Assembly (NCBI GenBank): GCA_024690865.1
Contig: JAILON010000098.1
Span: forward strand, 1 to 52,763
Source of the DNA: Treponema sp.
GTDB taxonomy: Bacteria > Spirochaetota > Spirochaetia > Treponematales > Treponemataceae
Reading direction: 5' to 3'
DNA: 52,763 bases
The position numbers and the translations under genes are program-made. This document shows, in pieces, positions 40,220 to 47,657 of this stretch. Under the pieces are notes generated by a model, which worked only from the letters and a program-made list of their open reading frames with translations, did no database searches and was not told the origin of the DNA. Positions within the stretch are counted from its first letter, which is position 1; each line of letters starts with the position of its first letter.

Positions 40220-42602
40220 ACTCCACGGAGGAATCCTTCGCCTTGCTCGTCGTGATGGGCTTGCCGCCCGCGGTCAGGTCCGTGTCGCCGAGCTTGAAGC
40301 GGAAGTCCTTGACGGAAAGGACGATTTTCTCCAGCTTGTCGATGTCGATTTTTGCGGGCTTGCTCGCGGCAGTCGCCTCGTCGCTCCCGGCGGGGATGAC
40401 CGGCGTTCCCGGTGCTGCCCAGGGCGCGGTAATCAGCTCCACCTTCTCCTTGCCGTCCTCGGTATAGTCGGCGGCAAGCAGCATGCCGTGGCTTTCCACG
40501 CCGCGCATCTTGCGGGGGGCGAGGTTGGCGACGAGGATGATGTGCTGGCCCAAAAGCTCCTCTTCGGTCAGGTAGGGGACGAGGCCGGACTGGATAATCC
40601 GCTCGGTCCCGCTGCCGTCGTCAAGGTGCTCGATATACAGCTTCTCGCCCTGCGGGTTGCGGTCTACCTTCACTATCTTGGCGACGCGGAGGTCGATGTA
40701 TTTGTCGTAGAACTCCAGCTGGTTTTCGGCGATTTTGGGGGCCTCTTCTTTTTTGGCTTCTTTCTTTGCGGGTGCAGCTTTTGCCGAGACAGGCTTGCCC
40801 GCATCCTTCTTGGCATCCTTTGACGGGGCTTTGCCGCCGTCCACCTTGGCCGGGGACTCGTGCGACTTCGGTTCCGTCGCCATCAGGAACTCCAAATCAA
40901 GCTCGCCCGCCGTGCAGGGGACGGAAATCTGCCAGTTCTCCAGCACCTGCGGGTGCAGCTCGCCGAAGATTCCCGCGACCTTGCCGTTCACCATGACCTG
41001 TGCCTGCCGTCCGGGGATGAAGCGGGGGTCGTCCGCCTCGCGTACCTCGTACTTGTGGTCCAGGTAGTAGAGCAGGGTGGACACCTCGCTCGCCGCCGTG
41101 TTGAAGTTGGAGTCGCCGGACGCGCTCAGGAATCCCAGGCTCTGGATGGTTTTGGTCCCGGTGTTCTCGGACGGCTCGATGTAGGCGACCTTGCCGGTCT
41201 CGTATATCTTGTGGGGGTACACGGCGTTCCCGCTCTGGCTTTCGGCTTCAAGCAGGGATGCGATGATTGACGGGCGGATGAACTGGTAGTTCTCGCTCAT
41301 CGGGTTTGCAATCTCGATGACATCCTTGCCGTCCACGCCCATGTTGTCGATGTAGGTCTTGCGGCTGCCCAGGTAGTTGAAAATCATCTCCTGGTAACCC
41401 ATGCCGGTCATGATGCCCTTGACCTTGCGGCTGTAGGTCGTGATGGGGAGCAGGCGGCCGATCGTGAAGTCGTCCGGGGTCTCCGGCTGGAAGAAGTCCA
41501 GGCCCTGCCCGATCATCACGTCTTCGATGACGTCGACCTCGTGCAGGAAGTCGTTGCGGTAGGGGGCGGGCTGCACGGTGTAGACGGTCTCGCTTCCTTC
41601 CTTGGACACGCTGACCGTGCTGCCCATCCGCTCAAGGTCGTCCTTGACCTGCGCTTCGGTCAGCTGTGCGCCGAGCTTCTTGTTTATCGCGGAAAGCCGT
41701 GCCTTTGTCGTCCCCTGATAATAGAAGGGGGTCGTCACGTCGCGGCCATAGGGGGTGTCGATGTCGTAGTGCACTTTTACCGGGAGGATCGTGAAGCCGA
41801 GGTCGGCGAAGTCGCAGGCGACGATGTTGGCGGCGAGCATCAGGTTCTCCATGTCGTCTCCGGTCAGCTCGACGAGCAGCTCGTAGTCCCCGACCTGCAC
41901 CTGTCCGAGCGTGTCGCTGTTGATGATCGGTGCCATGGAAAGGACCTCGCCCCGGTCGTCGGTGAGGAGGGGGTACTTATCGTAGTCCTTGAGGATCCAG
42001 CCGAAGTCCTTGCCCTTGGGATGGGTCTCGACAATCTGGCGGAGGGTCCGCTTTTCGGTATCCTGCAGGGCGATGAAGCTTGCCTTGTCCGGGTCGGCGG
42101 CGGTCTGGTGGACGGGCCACTTGATTTCGGAATTGCGGTAGACTCCCATGGAAACGGACTTGCGCTTGCGGCCGAAGTTCCAGCAGAGCTTCTCCTGGGT
42201 CTGGATGATGTCGAGCAGCTCCGGCTCGCTTATCGCCTTGCCCGTGAGGACGAATGCGACCAGGTAGGGGCGGATGCCCTTGAGCGCGGGGTCAACCGTG
42301 ATCAGGCGGCCGCCTGCGTCCCGGGTCTTGTCCTTCGTCGAAAGGAAGGAGGAGTAGTCGCGGCGGGCAGCCCCCTCGTGCTCGCGGAGGCAGCGGGCCA
42401 GCCCGCCCGTGGACCAGAGGTCGGGGCGGTTGGTGTCGTTCAGCTCTATCTTGATGACCCGCTTGTCCTCCGCTTCGCTAGCGTCGGGCTTTTCGTCCAG
42501 CTCGGCCTTGGCGAAGGTCAGTTTTTTCTCGAATGTGTCCCAGTCGTATTTGTTCCCCAACAGGTGGAAGAAAAGTTTCTCGTTTACTTCAATCTTTGGC
42601 AT
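40218..42602 (-). CDS. pheT: Phenylalanyl-tRNA synthetase beta subunit fused to tRNA-binding domain
   Basis: A 794-aa protein. Residues 1-590 are the short archaeal/spirochaete-type PheRS beta: MPKIEVNEKLFFHLLGNKYD, a B3/4 domain with FGRKRKSVSMGVYRNSEIKW, a B5 domain, MTGMGYQEMIFNYLGSRKTY and the late LSASGDSNFNTAASEVSTLL. After a Lys/Ala-rich linker (~605-645) residues ~650-790 form an EMAPII/ARC1/MetG-C-like tRNA-binding OB fold: FYDKYIDLRVAKIVKVDRNP, EKLYIEHLDDG, IILVANLAPRKMRGVESHGM and LLAADY. The linker and extra domain are not usual for PheT. AAGGGG precedes the ATG. pheS is not in the window. Confidence 0.92.
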   Translation of the reverse strand: MPKIEVNEKLFFHLLGNKYDWDTFEKKLTFAKAELDEKPDASEAEDKRVIKIELNDTNRPDLWSTGGLARCLREHEGAARRDYSSFLSTKDKTRDAGGRLITVDPALKGIRPYLVAFVLTGKAISEPELLDIIQTQEKLCWNFGRKRKSVSMGVYRNSEIKWPVHQTAADPDKASFIALQDTEKRTLRQIVETHPKGKDFGWILKDYDKYPLLTDDRGEVLSMAPIINSDTLGQVQVGDYELLVELTGDDMENLMLAANIVACDFADLGFTILPVKVHYDIDTPYGRDVTTPFYYQGTTKARLSAINKKLGAQLTEAQVKDDLERMGSTVSVSKEGSETVYTVQPAPYRNDFLHEVDVIEDVMIGQGLDFFQPETPDDFTIGRLLPITTYSRKVKGIMTGMGYQEMIFNYLGSRKTYIDNMGVDGKDVIEIANPMSENYQFIRPSIIASLLEAESQSGNAVYPHKIYETGKVAYIEPSENTGTKTIQSLGFLSASGDSNFNTAASEVSTLLYYLDHKYEVREADDPRFIPGRQAQVMVNGKVAGIFGELHPQVLENWQISVPCTAGELDLEFLMATEPKSHESPAKVDGGKAPSKDAKKDAGKPVSAKAAPAKKEAKKEEAPKIAENQLEFYDKYIDLRVAKIVKVDRNPQGEKLYIEHLDDGSGTERIIQSGLVPYLTEEELLGQHIILVANLAPRKMRGVESHGMLLAADYTEDGKEKVELITAPWAAPGTPVIPAGSDEATAASKPAKIDIDKLEKIVLSVKDFRFKLGDTDLTAGGKPITTSKAKDSSVE

Positions 42603-42679
42603 GCTTTCCCCTTGTGGCAGGCCGGGAAGCGTTCCAACAGGCTCCTCGGCGTCCGCACTGCGTGTGCAAATGTCCCACT

Positions 42680-42708
42680 ATTGTAGCGAAAAACCGGGGA
42701 AGTGTCTA
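42680..42708 (-). promoter_or_regulatory. Promoter of pheT
   Basis: On the minus strand TAGACA (42703-42708), 17-nt spacer, TACAAT (42680-42685), with a leader of about 70 nt. Confidence 0.7.
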
Positions 42709-42790
42709 TTAAGACCCTGTGAAACAGCGACACGGAGCAGCCAATTCAACATCCCGGAAAGTGCGGAACGATGACAGCAGACGGCAAGTT

Positions 42791-42874
42791 ATGGGGATTT
42801 TGTGGTATTTCGCCTGATTTTCTATGGGGATTTTGTGGTATTTCGCTTGATTTTCTACGGGGATTTTGTATACT
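42791..42874 (+). promoter_or_regulatory. 33-bp iterons overlapping the ATPase promoter
   Basis: Copies of ATGGGGATTTTGTGGTATTT followed by CGCyTGATTTTCT start at 42791 and 42824 (33 bp each), and a third partial copy starts at 42857. The promoter TTGATT (42847-42852), 16 nt, TATACT (42869-42874) overlaps copies 2 and 3, so a repressor bound to the iterons would block it. The ATG follows 7 nt after the -10 (leaderless). Confidence 0.85.
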
Positions 42875-42881
42875 AGGCTGT

Positions 42882-44216
42882 ATGGAGGCCTTCAAAAGGA
42901 AGATTTACTCGAAGTTCCTCGAATGGAAGGATGAATCCGCCGGGAAAACCGCCCTTATGGTCGAAGGTGCCAGGCGAATCGGCAAATCGACCGTCGTGGA
43001 GGAATTCGGCAAGAACGAGTACAAATCCTACATCCTCGTTGATTTCGCATTCGCCTCCCCGCAGGTAAAGCAGCTGTTCGAGGACCTGTCGGATCTGGAC
43101 CTGTTCTTCATGCTGCTCCAGTTCTATTACAGGACGACACTCTTTGAACGCAACTCGCTGATCATTTTTGACGAGGTGCAGAAGTTCCCCCTTGCCCGGC
43201 AGGCCATAAAGATTCTGGTAAAAGACCACCGCTATGACTACATGGAGACGGGCTCGCTCATTTCCATAAAGGAGAACGTGAAGGACATCCTCATCCCGAG
43301 CGAGGAGCGGAAAATCCAGATGTACCCCATGGACTACGAGGAGTTCTGCTGGGCGACCGGGGAGACCCAGGCCTACGAGATGGGGCGGACGATGTGGGAG
43401 TCCCAGAAGGACCTGGGGGATGCCGTGAACCGCGAGCTGATGCGCAAATTCCGCCTGTACATGATTGTCGGGGGCATGCCCCAGGCCGTCGCAAGCTACC
43501 TGGAGGAGAAGAATTTCAGCGCGGTCGATAAAGCCAAGCGGGACATCCTCACCCTGTACGAAGACGACTTCATGAAATTCGACCCGACGGGCAAAATCTC
43601 CCGCATCTTCGACTACATCCCCGCCGAGCTGCAGAAGAACGCCTCCCGCTATCAGGTCTCAAGCGTCCTGGGGAACGACAGGGCCGGCTCCATGTTGGAG
43701 AAAATCAGCAAGCTCGTCGATTCCAAGACCGTGAACATAGCCTACCATGAGGATAGCCCCGAGGCGGGCCTGTCACAGAACGTCGATTTGGAAAAGTTCA
43801 AGCTCTTCGCCTGCGACACGGGGCTGTTCGTGACGCTCTGCTTCAAGGACAGGGACTTCACCGAAAACGTCATCTACGAAAAGCTTCTGGCGGACAAGTT
43901 CCCCGCGAACCTCGGCTACGTCTACGAGAACGTAATCGCGCAGATGCTCAGGGCAAAAGGCGACCGGCTGTACTACCACACATTCCGCAGCAACAGCTCC
44001 AACCACAACTACGAGATTGACTTCCTCCTCGCCCGCAGGAACAAGCTCTGCCCGCTGGAGGCAAAGTCCGGCGACTACCACCGGCACAGGTCGCTCGACC
44101 TCTTCACGGAAAAGTTCTCCAAGCACATCCTGACCAGATACCTCGTGTACACGAAAGCCCTCCGGAAAGACGGGGACATCACCTGCCTGCCCCTGTACCT
44201 GGTCCCCTTCCTGTGA
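42882..44216 (+). CDS. AAA ATPase with DUF4143 nuclease-like C-terminus
   Basis: A 444-aa member of the large 'ATP-binding protein, AAA_14 + DUF4143' family. Walker A is GARRIGKST (K35), Walker B is NSLIIFDEVQ (D97, E98), and METGSLISI is the sensor region. The C-terminal DUF4143 part has YVYENVIAQMLRAKGDRLYY and an E-x-D-F-L / P-L-E-A-K-S motif (YEIDFLLARRNKLCPLEAKS) like PD-(D/E)XK nucleases. The biological role is unknown; many gut bacteria carry several copies. The start at 42882 fits the family (MEAFKRKIYSKFLEWK); upstream codons are the translated iterons. Confidence 0.9.
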   Translation: MEAFKRKIYSKFLEWKDESAGKTALMVEGARRIGKSTVVEEFGKNEYKSYILVDFAFASPQVKQLFEDLSDLDLFFMLLQFYYRTTLFERNSLIIFDEVQKFPLARQAIKILVKDHRYDYMETGSLISIKENVKDILIPSEERKIQMYPMDYEEFCWATGETQAYEMGRTMWESQKDLGDAVNRELMRKFRLYMIVGGMPQAVASYLEEKNFSAVDKAKRDILTLYEDDFMKFDPTGKISRIFDYIPAELQKNASRYQVSSVLGNDRAGSMLEKISKLVDSKTVNIAYHEDSPEAGLSQNVDLEKFKLFACDTGLFVTLCFKDRDFTENVIYEKLLADKFPANLGYVYENVIAQMLRAKGDRLYYHTFRSNSSNHNYEIDFLLARRNKLCPLEAKSGDYHRHRSLDLFTEKFSKHILTRYLVYTKALRKDGDITCLPLYLVPFL

Positions 44217-44294
44217 TGCAGGGGGTGCGCGCTGATGCCGAACCGAACAAAGCCCGCCCGGCTACGGCGCGGAGCACGCCCGCAGCGGGGACGC

Positions 44295-44327
44295 AAAAAA
44301 ACCCCCGGCAGCCGAAGCCGCCGGGGG
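44295..44327 (-). terminator. Rho-independent terminator (minus strand)
   Basis: CCCCCGGC (44302-44309) pairs with GCCGGGGG (44320-44327). On the minus strand seven T follow (A run 44295-44301). It belongs to the truncated minus-strand gene just to its right. Confidence 0.82.
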
Positions 44328-44354
44328 ACGGGCCGACGCTATCCGCAGCGCAGG

Positions 44355-44590
44355 CTACTGCTGGAGAGTATAGGTTACGCCGCCTGAGTTCGTGAGGGTT
44401 GTGGCGTTCGTTATCCCCAAGTACTCACCGCACATACCAAAGTCTATAATAAAATACGGGGTGGTAAACAAGTTGGTGGCGCCGGAAGCAGGCCCTTCAT
44501 TGGCCTCATATCTGATGTATGTGCAGGTAGCAACCCCCGTAGCTGCATCATAGCTTGCGCCCCGGAAGTCTGCCCTGTGTGCATGTTTCC
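44355..44590 (-). pseudogene. C-terminal remnant of an exported-type protein
   Basis: The minus strand reads ADFRGASYDAATGVATCTYI, RYEANEGPASGATNLFTTPY, FIIDFGMCGEYLGITNATTL, TNSGGVTYTLQQ and a stop, with its own terminator 30 bp downstream. The composition (Thr, Gly, Tyr) is that of a secreted or surface protein. The frame loses sense at about 44590, where the Rpn-like fragment on the plus strand begins, so the 5' part was replaced. Confidence 0.55.
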
Positions 44591-44889
44591 CTGTGGCAGT
44601 GCGCTCGGAAGGGCGGGAAGCTCGCGGATTTTATGAGGAAGCACAAGGCGGAGGTAAAGCGGATGTATTGGTTTGAGTATGATGCGAAGCTGCACGATGA
44701 GGTCCTTCAAGAGGAGGCGTTTGAGAATGGGCTTGCGGAGGCCAAGAACGGGCGCTCCGCAACCTGATGGACAGCCTGGCGTTGACAGTGGAACAAGCGA
44801 TGGACGCGCTGAAAATCCCTGCGGAGGAGCGGGAGAAATACACGGCCAGGCTGGAGAAGGATGCGGCAGAGGCCACGGCGGGGACGTGA
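44590..44889 (+). pseudogene. Remnant of an Rpn/PD-(D/E)XK transposase-like protein
   Basis: One frame reads GGKLADFMRKHKAEVKRMYW, FEYDAKLHDEVLQEEAFENG, LAEAKNG and then loses frame. Another frame continues RNLMDSLALTVEQAMDALKI, PAEEREKYTARLEKDAAEA and a stop at 44887-44889. Both pieces are the C-terminal parts of Rpn-type recombination-promoting nucleases (PD-(D/E)XK 'putative transposase'). The catalytic domain is absent and there is a frameshift around 44745-44760. Confidence 0.6.
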
Positions 44890-44979
44890 CGGGCAGGCCC
44901 CCACGTTCACCCACCGACGCAGTCGCTCACGCGAACGTTACGCCTCGCACAGGTCGCAAATCTGACTGTACAGGCCCAC

Positions 44980-45057
44980 GAATGTACATTCTTCATACCC
45001 GAGAATGGACATTCTGCATACCCAAGAATGGACATTCTTCACACCCGAGAATGGACT
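44980..45057 (+). repeat. 23-bp tandem repeat, 3.4 copies
   Basis: Unit GAATGGACATTCTTCATACC+CGA; copies start at 44980, 45003, 45026 and 45049 (partial). Each unit contains the dyad GAATG-gm-CATTC. It is located between Rpn debris and the lipoprotein terminator. Confidence 0.9.
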
Positions 45058-45096
45058 ATCTGGTGTCGCCAAGATGGCTCAACTGGGATGCAGGGC

Positions 45097-45126
45097 AAAA
45101 AAAAGCGCACCCGCTGCGGGATGCGC
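45097..45126 (-). terminator. Rho-independent terminator of the lipoprotein gene
   Basis: GCGCACCCG (45105-45113) pairs with CGGG-a-TGCGC (45117-45126). On the minus strand eight T follow (A run 45097-45104). It lies 28 bp after the lipoprotein stop. Confidence 0.88.
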
Positions 45127-45154
45127 CCTAAAGACCACTGTTGGCAGGAGCCGC

Positions 45155-46009
45155 TTACTGGGGTTCCGACTGCACTATTCCAGCCCCATTGACGAAGTTG
45201 TTGCCGCCGGTTATGTCAAACACATGCCAGTACAATCCACTGCCGACCGTTGGAATGGTATAGGTATTCCGGTACACATTGTTCACGTACACGCGGACCC
45301 TCGCGCCAGAAGTTGTCATCTCGGGAGATTCGCTGTAATTGTGCACGTAGTACTTATATGTCGCGGAAGAATCGATATTCCGTATCGTGATGGTCTCAGG
45401 TCCGTAACTGGTAACGTCATCGCGATCAAGATCCAGTGCACCGTTCGCATCTTTCGGGTTCGCATAATAGACATGGTAATCCCGCAAGCGTATGTGTGAA
45501 TCCAAGTCGTAGGGTTTGAGCCCCCAGTCCAAAACGATTTTGATGTTCGGCTCGTTGATGGTCTTGGGAAGGGAAATCTGGTTGCCCGCCACGATGCCGT
45601 TGTTCGCTATGGTAAGGTTGTCCTCCGTGCGCATGTAGCCGTCGCGCGTTATTATGAACAGGTACACTCCATCGGCAAGCTGCACTCCCCCGGCAAACGA
45701 CGCGATACCCGTGTCGCCCGTCGTCAGCGTCACTATGGTTATGCGGTTCTGCTGGACAAGAATCTGTGCATTGGACACGGGACGCCCCGTGTCGCTGTCG
45801 CGTATCAATATGGAACGGTTGTCTACATTTACGTTCTGATCATCCGGGCGATTTTCGTCTTTAGAAAATCCGCTCGAATCCTTCGTATCACCGTTGTTCT
45901 TGTAAAAATCCTCCTTCCAGTAGTCGCATGATACCAAAAGCGATACCGCGCATATAAAGGCGACAACAATTCCCGCCAGCATACCATTTTTGCCTGTGAA
46001 AAGCTTCAT
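45155..46009 (-). CDS. Lipoprotein with carboxypeptidase-regulatory-like and DUF2135-like domains
   Basis: A 284-aa predicted lipoprotein. Signal segment MLAGIVVAFICAVSLLVSC with the Cys at about residue 28. Residues ~65-140 resemble an Ig-like regulatory domain (ILIRDSDTGRPVSNAQILVQ, GDTGIASFAGGVQLADGVYL). Residues ~155-284 resemble the YfaP/DUF2135 domain (IKIVLDWGLKPYDLDSHIRL, PETITIRNIDSSATYKYYVH). GGAGACGGAAAG lies before the ATG. Function unknown; such domains occur in surface adhesion or toxin-associated proteins. It is divergent from the small XRE regulator. Confidence 0.82.
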   Translation of the reverse strand: MKLFTGKNGMLAGIVVAFICAVSLLVSCDYWKEDFYKNNGDTKDSSGFSKDENRPDDQNVNVDNRSILIRDSDTGRPVSNAQILVQQNRITIVTLTTGDTGIASFAGGVQLADGVYLFIITRDGYMRTEDNLTIANNGIVAGNQISLPKTINEPNIKIVLDWGLKPYDLDSHIRLRDYHVYYANPKDANGALDLDRDDVTSYGPETITIRNIDSSATYKYYVHNYSESPEMTTSGARVRVYVNNVYRNTYTIPTVGSGLYWHVFDITGGNNFVNGAGIVQSEPQ

Positions 46010-46032
46010 CTTTCCGTCTCCTCTTTTTATTT

Positions 46033-46142
46033 ATTAGCAACAAGCTAATCATATAACGCAGGTTTATTGCTGTCGAGCTAATAATTACAAAATCATTAGC
46101 TTTTAGAATATAATTATGGATTTGCAGGATGTTTTTATTAGC
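46033..46142. promoter_or_regulatory. Cluster of ATTAGC half-sites (operators)
   Basis: ATTAGC-aacaa-GCTAAT (46033-46049), AGCTAAT-12 nt-ATTAGCT (46076-46101) and a further ATTAGC inside the XRE gene (46137-46142). They surround the divergent promoters. For the XRE gene TAGAAT (46104-46109) ends 6 nt before the ATG, and one half-site abuts it. The spacing fits autoregulation by the XRE protein and control of the lipoprotein. Confidence 0.6.
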
Positions 46143-46436
46143 AATTTGAAGCAGATTCGCAAGGAGAAGCATATCACGCAGGAAAAGCTTGCGGAGATGT
46201 GCGAGACGGACACCGCATACATCGGGCAAATTGAGACACGGAAACGATTCCCTTCCATCATCTTCGTAGAAAAAATTGCCGCCGCCCTTGACGTAAAGGC
46301 CTACCTACTCTTCAAAGATGGCTCCCAGGACTTTGAGGCCGCAGATATAATGCTCGGCAACATACGGGATGACCTGCTACAAATCCTTGACGAACACGTG
46401 ATGGACGCTATAAAGAAGAACTTGGCCGCATCGTAG
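46116..46436 (+). CDS. Small XRE-family regulator
   Basis: A 106-aa Cro/C1-type protein. The HTH is at ~7-62: FISNLKQIRKEKHITQEKLA, EMCETDTAYIGQIETRKRFP, SIIFVEKIAAALDVKAYLLF. The C-terminal ~40 residues are helical and acidic, probably for dimerisation. Divergent from the lipoprotein gene and surrounded by ATTAGC half-sites. No Shine-Dalgarno is visible; the promoter position suggests a leaderless mRNA. Confidence 0.88.
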   Translation: MDLQDVFISNLKQIRKEKHITQEKLAEMCETDTAYIGQIETRKRFPSIIFVEKIAAALDVKAYLLFKDGSQDFEAADIMLGNIRDDLLQILDEHVMDAIKKNLAAS

Positions 46437-46455
46437 GGCTTTGCCACAGCCCCCC

Positions 46456-47177
46456 CTACTTCAGGCCGGACAAATCCACCTTGTAGACAAGGGCGGGAAT
46501 CTCCGTGTCCTTGATGAACATCGCCATGTAGACGGGGAGGTAGGTCGCCTTGCCCCGGGTCCGCACGTTCCCGTTGCAGAGGACGTAGGCCTTCTGGATG
46601 CCGTACTCCTCGCTGGCAAGGACGTTTTTCAGGGCGTTATGCCGCTCGTAGTTCTTGCCGGACTTCACTTCGATGGGAAGGACCCTGTCGTCGCACTTTA
46701 TCACGAAGTCAAGATCCCCCTGCTTCTTGCTGTTGAAGTAGTAGAGGTCAAAGCCGTGCGCCCGCAGCTCCTGCGCAACCGCGTTCTCGTAGACCGCGCC
46801 GAAGTTCACGCCCGCCTCGTCGTTCAGTATCCGCAGCTGGATTCCCTGCGCGTACTGGCTGGCAAGGAGGCCCACGTCGTTGGAGAAGAGCTTGAACAGG
46901 TTCCTCAGCTTCGCAAGTTCCAGCGGGAGGACCGGGGCCTCCACGTTGCAGGTCGGCAACGCCACGCCCGCCTCCCTGAGCCAGATGAAGCTGTCCTCGT
47001 AGCGGTTGAACTTGAGGTTCTCGTTCAGCTTCTTGAGGATGAAGCGCTTGTTCTGGGCGTTCAGCTCCGCAGGGATAAGGTCGAAGATGTCTTCTATGCT
47101 CCGGTTACAAGAAGGGCGGATGTCTCGTTTTTTGAGAAAAACTCTTTGAGATATATAGAAATCTTGCGCTCAACCAT
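46456..47177 (-). pseudogene. AAA/DUF4143 ATPase with internal deletion
   Basis: The minus strand starts at 47177 with MVERKISIYLKEFFSKNETS and ALLVTGA, the N-terminus up to the Walker A loop, then hits a stop at about 47096. In another frame the DUF4143 half follows at once: RSIEDIFDLIPAELNAQNKR, YEDSFIWLREAGVALPTCNV, YENAVAQELRAHGFDLYYFN and the nuclease-like DLDFVIKCDDRVLPIEVKSG. About 200 residues, including Walker A Lys and Walker B, are missing at about 47097. The C-terminal part alone (46456-46965) has an ATG but no visible ribosome site. A related full-length gene is at 42882. Confidence 0.8.
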
Positions 47178-47183
47178 CTACGT

Positions 47184-47266
47184 TTGTCCGTTTTTCTAGG
47201 GTAAATTCGGGCATTTTTGTCCGTTTTTCCAAGGTGAATTTAGTACTTTTTGTCCGTTTTTCCAAG
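47184..47266 (-). promoter_or_regulatory. 33-bp iterons upstream of the deleted ATPase
   Basis: On the plus strand, TTGTCCGTTTTTCTAGGGTA + AATTCGGGCATTT (47184-47216) is repeated at 47217-47249 and in part at 47250-47266. The unit length (33 bp), copy number (about 2.5) and distance to the ATG (7 nt from the nearest copy) match the array before the intact ATPase, but the sequence differs. Only a GCCyGAwTTT core seems shared between the two. Confidence 0.82.
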
Positions 47267-47562
47267 TTTTTATAGAAACGGCAGCCGGTCCCACCCGCCA
47301 CAAGATGCCCAGGCCACACGTATTATGTTCATTCCGCCCGAATCTCCCACGGGCGCGCCCACAGACACCCAGGCCGCCCGCCTTCTGTTCGCGCCAACGC
47401 CCTAGGCACACGCTGCCACAGCCTCGAACCCAGCCGACTTCTGTCCGCACAAATGCCCTGCACGTCCTTTTCGGCCCCTAGGCATCCCGCCAACAGCCAC
47501 CATCCAAGGGCCTTCCGTACACGGTTTGACAACAAGGACTATTTTGAATAGACTAGTTTGGA
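47267..47562. other. Intergenic, no gene seen
   Basis: Pyrimidine/C-rich sequence with degenerate repeats (GCCCAGGCCACAC, CACCCAGGCCGCCC, CGCCCTAGGCACACG). The frames across it look non-coding. It may be a decayed tandem array. Confidence 0.35.
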
Positions 47563-47616
47563 GGGCTGTCCCAAGGCTTCCGGCGGCTATGGTGCCGAAG
47601 CCTTTTGAAACAGCCC
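47563..47616. repeat. Long hairpin with TTTTGAAACAGCC end
   Basis: GGGCTGT (47563-47569) pairs with ACAGCCC (47610-47616), and AAGGCTTC-c-GGC pairs with GCCGAAGCCTT inside (47573-47604). Its right arm ends CTTTTGAAACAG, like the elements at 8385 and 49920. It stands 40 bp before the EF-hand gene. Confidence 0.6.
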
Positions 47617-47657
47617 CAATGTACCGGAAACTCTCATATATATAGAAGAGAATTAAG

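Noticed and set aside
46456..46965. The 169-aa DUF4143 half as a normal independent gene
   Set aside because: The N-terminus of the same ATPase family lies directly upstream in another frame with iterons and a start codon, so a deletion derivative is the simpler reading.
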